From: Gordonia phthalatica
GTDB taxonomy: Bacteria > Actinomycetota > Actinomycetes > Mycobacteriales > Mycobacteriaceae
Direction: 5' to 3'
Length of the DNA stretch: 64,000 nt
Assembly (NCBI RefSeq): GCF_001305675.1
Contig: NZ_CP011853.1
Location: forward strand, 4,278,001 to 4,342,000
In this document: positions 26,021-34,445 of the stretch, one piece after another
How the letters are laid out: each line of letters starts with the position of its first letter
How positions within the stretch are numbered: the first letter of the stretch is position 1
Translations under genes and position numbers: made by a program
Notes under the pieces: model-generated
Told to the model about the DNA's origin: nothing
Seen by the model: the letters and a program-made list of their open reading frames with translations, nothing else
The model's database searches: none

Positions 26021-27580
26021 TCACCGGCGGCGGCCACGCCGGGCTGGTGTCCAACCCCCCTGAGCAACCTCGCACCACATCCATGTCACCGCGTACGGGA
26101 GTGCGGCCGCGCGCCTCCTCGGACTCGCCGACCGCGCCCAATCGGTGAACCACGTGTCGGGCGTACTCGCGAGCTCGATGACTCGTCGCTCGAGCGCCCG
26201 AAAATCCCGTCGACGCGATAGTTCCCTCGCTGCCGCGCTGGCGGCTGCCGCGATCTCTGAAGGACTCGCGGCCAGTCGCGTGCTCGCCGCTCGCGATGTC
26301 CGTCTGCCAATGTCCGGGTCGAGTTCGATACTCGCTGCAGCAGTGGACCACGTCGACCCTGGCCGTTGTGCGCGCGCAATACACAGGGAGGCGTACAGCC
26401 GCCCCGTGCTTTCCTGCGTTGTCAGCATCCCAGCGAAATGACGACGGTAGGTGTGCTCATCGAGGAGTTGAGGGATCGCAGACAGCGGCAGATCGATCAA
26501 CGCGTCGTGATGATCGATCTGCAGGCCGACATGGCGGCGGGCTGAAAGCACCTGGACCACCAGCCAGCTCAACACCGGACTCTTTGCCGCGCGATTGACG
26601 ATCCATCCTCTCGGGCCGCCCGGGACGTCCGGGATCAGATCGAACCACTCGGCCAACCGTGCGACGGCGTCCGCACTCTCCGGACTGGACAGAATCCCAT
26701 CCGCCTCCGCCAGTGCTTCACCGCGGGTGACTGCACTTGTCGGCGGCTGAATACCCCACCGAGGCCCTCGAAGCTCAGTTGTGCGACCAGCGGCTTCGGC
26801 TTGGAGATCTCCGGCCCATTCGACGAAACCCCTTGCGCGAGACCGGGATGCGAGGTGAAGTAGAAGAGTGGTTAAGTTTCGGACTTCTGCGAGGTACGCG
26901 GGGGGCGCGAGAGCGCCATCGAGAACGCTCGTTTCTTCGCCTTGGATAGCGGCCGTAACCCGTGTTGCGGTCCGAATTGCACCTTCGGATGCAGCCGTCG
27001 GTTTCTCTCTCAGGATGGAGTGTCGGCAGGGAGCCGAGAATCCGAGCGGATTCCCGCACGGCTGGTGTTCATCGAGCCGAGGACGCAGCGGACTGTGGTG
27101 TCGCGTTCGAAAGCGCCGGCTACATCTTGAACACTCAGCGACCAGGTAGACGCCGTGGTCGGGACACACTGTCGACACCGGTAGCTTCCACGACAGCTGC
27201 CAGATTCCGTCGTGCGATAGGCAGAGTGGGCATAGTTGCGTCCCATGCTGCGGGAACCACCCCTGGCAAACGATGGCGCGGTAGCTCGCCCGATCGAGCG
27301 GGTCGAAGCCGTCGAGGTTGAGTGGCGCGCCTCCGTCGTAACGCAACAAGGTCGAATTCTCGACGGCCGATGCCCCCAGCCCAGTGAGATCCACTATTCG
27401 GCCGACGAGCTCATCGCTAGGCCGGACCAGCATGAAAGCCGTCGAGACCGACGATCCGTCCCGGTTCTCCTTGAGCATGCGGACAAGACTCTTGGTCGTC
27501 AGATCGTTCACAAGTGCAATCCGCTCGAGGTACGAATCAAGCGACTCGCGTGGATCGATTGCAACTCGAGCGGGGAGCAT
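26021..27580 (-). CDS. tniQ: TniQ-family target selector, second copy, probable C-terminal frameshift
   Basis: 519 aa as read. The TniQ signature is the zinc-binding N-terminal part: YRAIVCQGWFPQHGTQLCPLC, then LPVSTVCPDHGVYLVAECSRC (about residues 100-155). TniQ/TnsD proteins bind the target site and recruit the TniB/TnsC ATPase. After TWMWCEVAQGG the frame ends in a short basic tail. A -1 change in the GGGGGG run at 26055-26060 would instead give GLDTSPAWPPPVTRQSKAAY... to a stop at 25923, which looks like a better C-terminus. It is the last gene of the tns/tni cluster, 63 bp after the first tniQ. Confidence 0.8.
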   Translation of the reverse strand: MLPARVAIDPRESLDSYLERIALVNDLTTKSLVRMLKENRDGSSVSTAFMLVRPSDELVGRIVDLTGLGASAVENSTLLRYDGGAPLNLDGFDPLDRASYRAIVCQGWFPQHGTQLCPLCLSHDGIWQLSWKLPVSTVCPDHGVYLVAECSRCSRRFRTRHHSPLRPRLDEHQPCGNPLGFSAPCRHSILREKPTAASEGAIRTATRVTAAIQGEETSVLDGALAPPAYLAEVRNLTTLLLHLASRSRARGFVEWAGDLQAEAAGRTTELRGPRWGIQPPTSAVTRGEALAEADGILSSPESADAVARLAEWFDLIPDVPGGPRGWIVNRAAKSPVLSWLVVQVLSARRHVGLQIDHHDALIDLPLSAIPQLLDEHTYRRHFAGMLTTQESTGRLYASLCIARAQRPGSTWSTAAASIELDPDIGRRTSRAASTRLAASPSEIAAAASAAARELSRRRDFRALERRVIELASTPDTWFTDWARSASPRRRAAALPYAVTWMWCEVAQGGWTPARRGRRR

Positions 27581-27643
27581 TAGCTCAGAGGCTCCATCGC
27601 CGTCGCGGTTTGGTAGCGCCCGCAGTGGGCGAGCGACTGGAAG

Positions 27644-29209
27644 TCACGCGCCCACACGAGTCCGGTCCTCTTCTGAGACTCGGTCCGAATCCACCACACC
27701 GAAGTCTCCACTCCCAACCTGACGCACAAGATCTTCGTCGGCGACGCAGATCGCTTCGGCGGCACTGCGGAGGATGAGACGGCCTTCGGGGTTGAGCGCA
27801 GCGTCAAATGCTTTCAGGTGTTCGGCGTCTGGCCATGTACGCGGGCTATCACAGGTTGCATCGAACCACATCCAAGATGCGGCGAGCCGGGCGCAGCCAT
27901 CGAAGTTCCGGGCGGCTGCGGGCAGGGTGCCGACCAGGTCCGGCGGGGCGGCTTCAATCCGTCTTAACGCGTCGCGGCGCTCACGGTAGTTGACGAGCTC
28001 GTCGAGGCATAGAGCTCGCGCCAGATTCATCGCATGGGCAATGTCGCTCTCGCGGTGGAAGATCGGAGTCCATTTCGGCCACGCCCCTATGCAAATCGAG
28101 TAGCTACCAGCTTTCGTCAGACGGTAGGTCGGCTCGTCGGCAAGGCTCCAATGATCGCGCAACCGAACACATTGACTGAGAAGTAGCGCGACTCTGGAAC
28201 GCCACAACCACTGGGCGGGGTCGAGCACGAACGGTTCGCCTTCTTGCCGGTAGATCCCTGGGATGTGGTCAAGCGTCAATTGCGTATGGCCAAGCGCCAG
28301 CCGCATCAGATCTTCGCCGCGTGGATGGCGGACTGAGCTCTTCGGTAACCGCATGGTCTTGACAGTCTTCGCGCCTGTGCGGAGTACCCGTCGAGTGAAG
28401 ACCTGCGAATCGGGTATTTCAGAATTCTCTGGTCGGACAGGAGTGGGACGTGGATGTGGAGATACTCGTGGTGTCAGCCACGTTCGCTGTTCTTCCCAGG
28501 CCATTGCGATGGCCAGTGCACGAACGGCAGGAGATCGCGGTAGCTCTTCCTCGGACTCGTGACTCGTCGCAAGATCTGCCGTCGCAGTGGTCACCAACTG
28601 AGCATCAGCTGGGATCCAGTGTGCAGATCCTCGACTGAGCCGACGAGCCACCGAGGGTAGTTCCGCACGGAGACACTCAAGTCGGTCGAGTGCATCGAAG
28701 TCAGTCGTAGATCTGTGTGCAGCGGACGAGACCTCCTTGCAGACCGACAGAATCCGATTGGGAACTCTGGTCAACTGCGCAGTGCCACTACCGGGCATCC
28801 CGATGAGGTGCCCGCAGTAGAAGCAGACCGGAGACAGAGCCAAAGCCCACTCTCGCCGTGCCACTCCGTTTGGGGCGCAACGGCAATGCTGACCCCACTC
28901 ACTTGCCAGCCAGCCTTCCTTCGCGAGCACTCGACTATGGCAGTCATCAAGGGTCATCGCCGAAATGCGCGAGAATGGCTGGCGCGTCAGCGTGGCCAGG
29001 TGCCGCAGAATCGGCTCGTAGTCAGACGCTGATCGCGATAACTGACTTCGACCAAGGATCTTGGTGACGGTGGTGCAATTCGCCGTCGCCGCGCGCAATA
29101 CGAAGGACTCCAGCGATTCATCGTCGGCTGGAATCGGTCGAGCAGGCAGATAGCCGATACGAGGCTCTCGCATGGATAGCCCCCTTCCGTTGTCTGCCGG
29201 TGACATCAC
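27644..29209 (-). CDS. tniQ: TniQ-family target selector, first copy
   Basis: 521 aa, overlapping the tniB stop by 4 nt, so made from the same transcript. The TniQ-like N-terminus (YLPARPIPADDESLESFVLRAATANC) is followed by CRCAPNGVARREW...SPVCFYCGHLIGMPG, a degenerate version of the zinc motifs. The SWMWFDATCDSP stretch near residue 445 matches SLWMW-type segments of the family. It differs strongly from the second TniQ, so each may direct a different target. Confidence 0.78.
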   Translation of the reverse strand: MMSPADNGRGLSMREPRIGYLPARPIPADDESLESFVLRAATANCTTVTKILGRSQLSRSASDYEPILRHLATLTRQPFSRISAMTLDDCHSRVLAKEGWLASEWGQHCRCAPNGVARREWALALSPVCFYCGHLIGMPGSGTAQLTRVPNRILSVCKEVSSAAHRSTTDFDALDRLECLRAELPSVARRLSRGSAHWIPADAQLVTTATADLATSHESEEELPRSPAVRALAIAMAWEEQRTWLTPRVSPHPRPTPVRPENSEIPDSQVFTRRVLRTGAKTVKTMRLPKSSVRHPRGEDLMRLALGHTQLTLDHIPGIYRQEGEPFVLDPAQWLWRSRVALLLSQCVRLRDHWSLADEPTYRLTKAGSYSICIGAWPKWTPIFHRESDIAHAMNLARALCLDELVNYRERRDALRRIEAAPPDLVGTLPAAARNFDGCARLAASWMWFDATCDSPRTWPDAEHLKAFDAALNPEGRLILRSAAEAICVADEDLVRQVGSGDFGVVDSDRVSEEDRTRVGA

Positions 29210-30288
29210 ACCCTGCTCTGCTTGCTGCGGCGCCGAAGATCGATTTCCGCCTCTGCTGCGTGCGCTCGTTTACTGAGGCGGACTTCCTTCAGGTGTTCTG
29301 GGTTGATCGTGTGCGTGCCGTCGGCGATCGCTGCAAGTGTCGCAATGCGGAGGAGGCGTGTCGCGTCACCGACGTAGCCCTGAGATCGCTTCCAGATGGG
29401 CCCCGCGAGCTGTGAAGTGAGAAGCCCTTCGCTTGCCCGAGGGAGATGCGGAAGGAGATAACCTTCCAGCCCGTAGAGCAGTTGCTGCCACGCGTGTTGC
29501 TCCTCCGAAGTCTCGATTCCGTAAGGACTGAAGCTCATTGGCTGGAGGCGGCCGATAAGCTGGGCATCGCTCATGGCTTCACTGGATTCGAGGTCTGTCC
29601 CAACCAGAATTAAGCTGGCGTTGAATTCGCCGAGCTCGGTGTTCATGTACTTCACGTGATCGAGGACCTCCCGGCCGCCCTTCCAGTTGGTACGCAGTAG
29701 ATGGAAGTCGTCGATGAGAAGGGTGCGCACGCCGTGGCGTGCCAATGCCCTGACCGCGGCGGTTGACGTCTGGTGGGCGGCGCCGCTGGCGGATAAGCGG
29801 AAGAAGTCAAGGACTTGGGAGTTGAATCCTTTGACCATCGAGCCAGATTGCAGGTTGACCCAAACGACGGGGCATAGGTCTGCGTCGATCGTTGGCTGAG
29901 GGTTCCACGTGGGCAGTTCTGCAGGGCCTTTCGGTGCGCCTACGATCCATTCCACGTATTTCCTTGTGGCCCAGCGGCGGACCGCCGTGCTCTTCCCGAG
30001 CGTGCTTGCGCCTGTGACCGACGCTATTGCCTTCGCACCGGGGCCCGTTTCAGAATTCTCCTGCACGATCTCAGTGAGTCGGTCTGCGACTGCGCGGGTC
30101 TCGGCCGTTTCGACGTAGAGTCCATTCATCCATTGACGCAGCGCATCGACCGCCCGCGAGCGGTCCTCGGATGTCATCCTGTCCCAACCAGCCGACGTGT
30201 ACAGAGGTGGTTCTGGCAACTCCGTTTTGGTGCAAGCCAAATGCCAAGCGAGAGAGTCCATCAGGAGTCGGCCCGCATCGTCGGCCAC
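29206..30288 (-). CDS. tniB: TniB/TnsC-type AAA+ transposition ATPase
   Basis: 360 aa. Walker A GASTLGKST is near residue 94 and Walker B TLLIDDFHLLR near 190, followed by ILVGTDLESSE (sensor-like) and an arginine-rich C-terminus. TniB/TnsC proteins bind target DNA and link the TniQ-bound site to the transposase. It overlaps tniA by 28 bp and tniQ by 4 bp within the cluster. Confidence 0.88.
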   Translation of the reverse strand: MADDAGRLLMDSLAWHLACTKTELPEPPLYTSAGWDRMTSEDRSRAVDALRQWMNGLYVETAETRAVADRLTEIVQENSETGPGAKAIASVTGASTLGKSTAVRRWATRKYVEWIVGAPKGPAELPTWNPQPTIDADLCPVVWVNLQSGSMVKGFNSQVLDFFRLSASGAAHQTSTAAVRALARHGVRTLLIDDFHLLRTNWKGGREVLDHVKYMNTELGEFNASLILVGTDLESSEAMSDAQLIGRLQPMSFSPYGIETSEEQHAWQQLLYGLEGYLLPHLPRASEGLLTSQLAGPIWKRSQGYVGDATRLLRIATLAAIADGTHTINPEHLKEVRLSKRAHAAEAEIDLRRRSKQSRV

Positions 30289-32453
30289 GGGACGTCGAGG
30301 ATGTCCAAGGGAACGTCGTCCTGGGGTGAATCGGTATGGGGCGTCTTGGTGCGTGCTTCGTTGCCGCCCGACTGAGTGGCTTCGTCGCGGGTTGCACCTT
30401 GGGCTGCCTGAGCTTCTTCGTGGTCTTTGCGCGATTGTTCAACTCTGCGGTGCGCGGCTGACAGTTTGGCAGTCCAGTCAGTTGGAACGGGCCCAGAGGT
30501 GAGTTCCGTGAGCTCGTCGAGGATCTGCCGCTGCGCTGAGCCCCGACTCAGAATGTGGTTGCCGCCGCGTTCGCGGACGCGCCGCCTAACAGCCTGAACG
30601 ATCGTATCGGTCATCGGCGCGTCAGTGAAGAAAGATCCTCGCCACGCAACGGGGCGTACACGGCCGGTCTCGGGGTGCGGGAACCAGATGCTCGACAAGT
30701 CGTGCGGGTCGACAAGAAAGGGAACCTTGTTGTCGTCGTCCCTGAACTGGCCCCGTGCGACATTCCGAAAATCATCGAGCAGCTTGCCGTCGTAGACCAT
30801 CTCAGCAAACTCGACACCTGCGACTCCGACTGTGCCCCACTTGACCGGAAGCATCTGATAGATCATGTCTGCACGCTGCGGTACGTCGATACGGCCGGTG
30901 ACGTCGAGCATGATGTCCCAGAGCTCCAAAGGACTGGTGCGAGCGGTGGGCTCACCACCGATAACCAAGCCTGTGTGCCACGACCGGTGGTAGTCCAAGG
31001 CGACGAATCGCCGAAGGTGTTCTTCCAGTTCGGCGGCCGTGACCAATGCCTCCTCGGCGACCAATCGACCGCGCTCCGAGGTATTGCGACCTTTGTAGCC
31101 GGGGAGCTGTTGAACGGCCCGTTGTAGCGTCTCGTGCCAGCGTTCAACGTGGGGGTTGTCCGTTGGCTTCTTCCCGCGACTGAGCAACAAGTCAATCCCG
31201 AAGTCGCGCAGAATCGCGCGGAAGTGATCGGACACGAAGATCGAACCGTGGTCGGCGCGGATCGCGTCCGGCATGACGCCAGGGATGTGGTGCTCTCCTT
31301 GAAGCGTAGTGAAATCGGGTGCAACACTTCTGCGCCCAACGTTGACCGCGACATCAGAAGCGTCGACGACTTGGGGCAAACCGGCCCAGCGCCAGTGACT
31401 GATGGTGGTGCCCTCCACCATCATCGAGAACGGGCGGCAGATGTCGTAGAGAAGTAGCCCGGCATCGATTCCATCGGCGCTCTTCGGCACCACGCGCAGT
31501 GCGAGGACCACTCTGGTGGCGACGTCGATTGCAGTGAGGATTTCGACGCTGAAGGGTCGCCCGAGAAGCGGGTCGTATACGAGGTTGTCCGCCCTCGTGG
31601 CGTCGATGGCGACTATTTGCCCAGGCCTGATTGCGGGGAAGTGCTCTTTGCCCGACACGCGCTGTAGCGACCGGCTTCTCTGGGTGCGGGTTGTTGCGCC
31701 CGCGCCCCGTTTGAGGTGCGCGAGATACTCTGCCGTCAGACGCTGCGGCGTGGAGACATCCACGTGCCCTGCACGCTTGAGCTCAACCTTGATCCGCCGA
31801 TCAAGCTCGCTGATGTTGGCGTCCGCCCGATCTCCGTCCAGGGTGGCGAAGACCAACTCAGCAACAGTCCGATAGCGCTCATCGATTCGCTCCCACGTCT
31901 GTTCGCGACGCAGGGATCTGGCATCGAGGAGCCCGAGTAGTCCGTCGCGTTTCCATGCACGCACCCAGTTGCGGATGGTGCTGTCGACCGGAGCCGATCG
32001 CTTGATCTCACCGTTCGCGATGCGGCGTTGTAGGGCACGATCTCCCACAGCTTCTTGCTGCAACGCGACCGCCATCGCGCGACAGCGCGCCGCCTCGGAG
32101 ACGCCGAAGCCTTCGCCGAAGGGTGGGCGCGGTTCGCCATCGCGCGCGAGTTCGGCGTGACCGTCCCGGTAGCCGGTCAGTATCTCATGCACGATTTCAA
32201 GTTTGTCGAGGGCGGCTCGGCGCGTTTCCTCAGACAGGCCATCCCAGTACGGGCGGAGCGCCGGTCTGATTGGCGCTACATCGCCATCGACCACGACTCG
32301 CACCTCTGCGAGTTCGGGCCAATCGACGTGCAAGGAATCGCCGACGCTGGTGCGGAGGTCTACGCCGGCCGCTGATACCGCTGTCACCAGACCGGTTCCC
32401 CACTCAGTCAGAAGTCGGCCACCGACCTCAACCACTGTGCGACTTGTGTCCAC
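30261..32453 (-). CDS. tniA: TniA/TnsB-type DDE transposase with Mu C-terminal domain
   Basis: 730 aa. Helix-turn-helix segments occupy the first 240 residues (RRIANGEIKRSAPVDSTIRN). The rve core carries IVAIDATRAD (D near 282), AIRADHGSIFVS (D near 399) and NPHVERWHETLQ (E near 437). A Mu-transposase C-terminal beta-barrel follows, then a disordered acidic tail that would contact TniB. It joins DNA ends to the target. Its start overlaps the tnsA-like stop (TGATG). Confidence 0.92.
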   Translation of the reverse strand: MDTSRTVVEVGGRLLTEWGTGLVTAVSAAGVDLRTSVGDSLHVDWPELAEVRVVVDGDVAPIRPALRPYWDGLSEETRRAALDKLEIVHEILTGYRDGHAELARDGEPRPPFGEGFGVSEAARCRAMAVALQQEAVGDRALQRRIANGEIKRSAPVDSTIRNWVRAWKRDGLLGLLDARSLRREQTWERIDERYRTVAELVFATLDGDRADANISELDRRIKVELKRAGHVDVSTPQRLTAEYLAHLKRGAGATTRTQRSRSLQRVSGKEHFPAIRPGQIVAIDATRADNLVYDPLLGRPFSVEILTAIDVATRVVLALRVVPKSADGIDAGLLLYDICRPFSMMVEGTTISHWRWAGLPQVVDASDVAVNVGRRSVAPDFTTLQGEHHIPGVMPDAIRADHGSIFVSDHFRAILRDFGIDLLLSRGKKPTDNPHVERWHETLQRAVQQLPGYKGRNTSERGRLVAEEALVTAAELEEHLRRFVALDYHRSWHTGLVIGGEPTARTSPLELWDIMLDVTGRIDVPQRADMIYQMLPVKWGTVGVAGVEFAEMVYDGKLLDDFRNVARGQFRDDDNKVPFLVDPHDLSSIWFPHPETGRVRPVAWRGSFFTDAPMTDTIVQAVRRRVRERGGNHILSRGSAQRQILDELTELTSGPVPTDWTAKLSAAHRRVEQSRKDHEEAQAAQGATRDEATQSGGNEARTKTPHTDSPQDDVPLDILDVPWPTMRADS

Positions 32454-33180
32454 TACGCCACCAGTCCCGCGCGCACTGGCGTTTCCATCGTCAATCGCTT
32501 CGAGAGGTTGGTATCCAGCTCACCGGACCAGACCATGTGCCAGACCACGGCGATGGCCTCCCCGTTTCCGGTATCCAGACGAAATAGGGAGCCCAGAGTC
32601 GCGGCGTCGTTACTTGCTTCCTTCCCGATCTCGCCAGCCACCTGGTCATACCAGGAAGGCCTTCGGCGGTAGCCGTGCAGCCACAGAAGGTTTAGGCGTT
32701 CTACGCGGTCGAGTCCGTTGAATACCTCGTGACGCCATCCCACATTCGCGCAGGCGGCCTCGACCATTGCGACCTGAAGCTTGAATTTGTCGTCCATCTT
32801 GTGCGGCAGGCGTGCATTCCAGAGCGTTACCGCCCGGTGTCGTCAAGGCTGAGTAAGTCGGGCGTGTTTTTCGCCGAGGACGATCCGCCCCGCTTCAGCT
32901 GACACGGTTGCGGTATCAGCGCGACGATATCGTTGAGCCGGTCCAGGCGTCGCAAGAGGTCATGCTCGAGGCCCGACTCGAGTTCTAGGTGGTCGCGCAT
33001 GGTCAGTGAATACGCAGTGACAGGTATGTGCCGGTGACGTTCCGAGGATCGAGGCTTGCGAATCGGAACTACACGTGCGAGATCCGGCGGACCGTCGGAC
33101 CGCCAGTTCAACACGCGGGACACCTTGTCGCCAGCGAATCGGAACCGCCACGTCACCGCCGCGCGGGAACTCTCGGTCAA
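32453..33180 (-). pseudogene. tnsA: TnsA-like endonuclease subunit, split by a one-base frameshift
   Basis: The first frame (33180 to 32827, 117 aa) holds the TnsA-type LELESGLEHDLL...PQPCQL and a TPDLLSLDD motif, then stops at TAA after DDTGR. A -1 shift gives VTLWNARLPHKMDDKFKLQ, which continues in frame to 32453 as EAACANVGWRHEVF, the usual TnsA sequence. One inserted G at the GGGCGG stretch near 32830 would restore a protein of about 240 aa. TnsA cuts the 5' ends so that the element moves by cut-and-paste. Whether this is a real mutation, recoding or an assembly error cannot be told here. Confidence 0.72.
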
Positions 33181-33352
33181 GTGACACCTCCGCTTCCGCA
33201 GGAATTAGCACCAAATCTAGCAAGAAATCGAGGTCGAAGGGCTACTAAGGGAGCAAGTCGACAATCGGTCAGCGAGGCATTTCGGGTGATAGGCCGACGT
33301 CTCCTTCGCCCCATCAGCGGTCCGTGTCGGAAGGCTGCGATAGGTTGCTCCC

Positions 33353-34171
33353 ATGGCCAAAGGCAATCAGGTCGCTCCGTCGACGAAGTTCGAGCAGACG
33401 CTGCAGGCATCGGCTCAGCTGCCGGGTGTGCAGATCAACCGGGAGGCCTTCCTCCGCAGAGAGCTGAAGCGATACTGCACCGACGAGCAGATCAAACTCG
33501 CTATCGCCACAACACCGGCCGAAGCAGGCGTAACACCTCAAGTGATCGACAAGATCGCCAACAGCGTGATCAAGTTCGAGACCGGCAAGGTGACGACACT
33601 TTCCACGGCAGCCGGCATCCCTGGAGGCCTCGCAGCGATCGGCACGGTCCCGGCTGATATCGCGCAGTACTATGGGCACCTTCTTCGCGTCGTCCAGAAG
33701 CTCGCCTACATCTACAGCTGGCCGGAGCTCTTCGACGACAGCGCCGACGGAATGGACTCCGCGACCGAAAGCATGCTCACGCTGTTCATCGGCGTGATGT
33801 TTGGCGTGAACGCGGCCCAGGCCGGCGTGGCGCAAGTCTCGAAGTTGATCGCAAGTGAAGTGGCCAGGAAGCTGCCGCAGAAGGCTCTCACCAAGGGTGC
33901 GATATATCCGGTGGTCAAGAAGGTTGCAGGGCTCCTGGGCATTCAGATGACCAAGCAGGTCTTCGCCAAGAGCGCAGCCAAGGTCGTGCCGCTGGTAGGC
34001 GCGGTTGTCTCGGGAAGCCTGACCTTCGTCACGTTCATGCCGATGTCGAAGCGGCTCCAGAAGCACCTCGCAACCCTTCCGCTGACCAAGCCCGGTCACG
34101 GAGTCACCGAGCAAGCGTCGAATCCGCCGAGCACATCCCCAAAACCAGCACCAACGTCATCTGCGAATTAG
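33353..34171 (+). CDS. EcsC-family-like protein
   Basis: 272 aa. The segment GIPGGLAAIGTVPADIAQYYGHLLRVVQKLAYIYSWPEL (about residues 85-122) and the later hydrophobic stretches (VVPLVGAVVSGSLTFVTF) match the pattern of EcsC-type proteins, whose function is poorly known. Glycine-rich hydrophobic helices suggest membrane association. The C-terminal 25 residues are Pro/Ser-rich. It is divergent from the tns/tni cluster and lies between it and dnaB, so it is either element cargo or a target-flanking gene. Confidence 0.65.
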   Translation: MAKGNQVAPSTKFEQTLQASAQLPGVQINREAFLRRELKRYCTDEQIKLAIATTPAEAGVTPQVIDKIANSVIKFETGKVTTLSTAAGIPGGLAAIGTVPADIAQYYGHLLRVVQKLAYIYSWPELFDDSADGMDSATESMLTLFIGVMFGVNAAQAGVAQVSKLIASEVARKLPQKALTKGAIYPVVKKVAGLLGIQMTKQVFAKSAAKVVPLVGAVVSGSLTFVTFMPMSKRLQKHLATLPLTKPGHGVTEQASNPPSTSPKPAPTSSAN

Positions 34172-34445
34172 ACGAGCTCATCCCACAAGCCAATCGCCGA
34201 TAGCCTGCCGCCAGCCGCCGGTCACTTCAGCCCCTTCGTCGCCCGGTTTCACCCGCGCACTCGGCGATTTCCAGGAATAGATTCCCCGGCAAAATTAGCA
34301 GGAAATCATACCGAAACGCGGGCTACGGGCAACGCTCGCCTGACCATGTTTGCCCTAGTCAGGGCGATTCTTACGCCGTGATCAGGCTTGTTAAACAAGC
34401 GGGACCACCTTGCTAATCTTCGCTGCATCTCGACACAGGAAGAAC
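34172..34445. other. Gene-free junction between the accessory island and dnaB
   Basis: Features visible are ATTAGCAGGAAATC near 34293, a GCCCT-AGTC-AGGGC hairpin at 34352-34365, a perfect palindrome GCTTGTT-A-AACAAGC at 34386-34400, and CTTGCTAATC just after it. The TTAGCA core also occurs twice near 33209-33225 upstream of tnsA. These may be transposase-binding sites of a Tn7-like end, or terminators of the two convergent genes. No target duplication could be assigned. Confidence 0.4.

Noticed and set aside
26021..33180. CRISPR-associated transposon
   Set aside because: Two TniQ genes are suggestive, but no cas genes or repeat arrays are present in the window.
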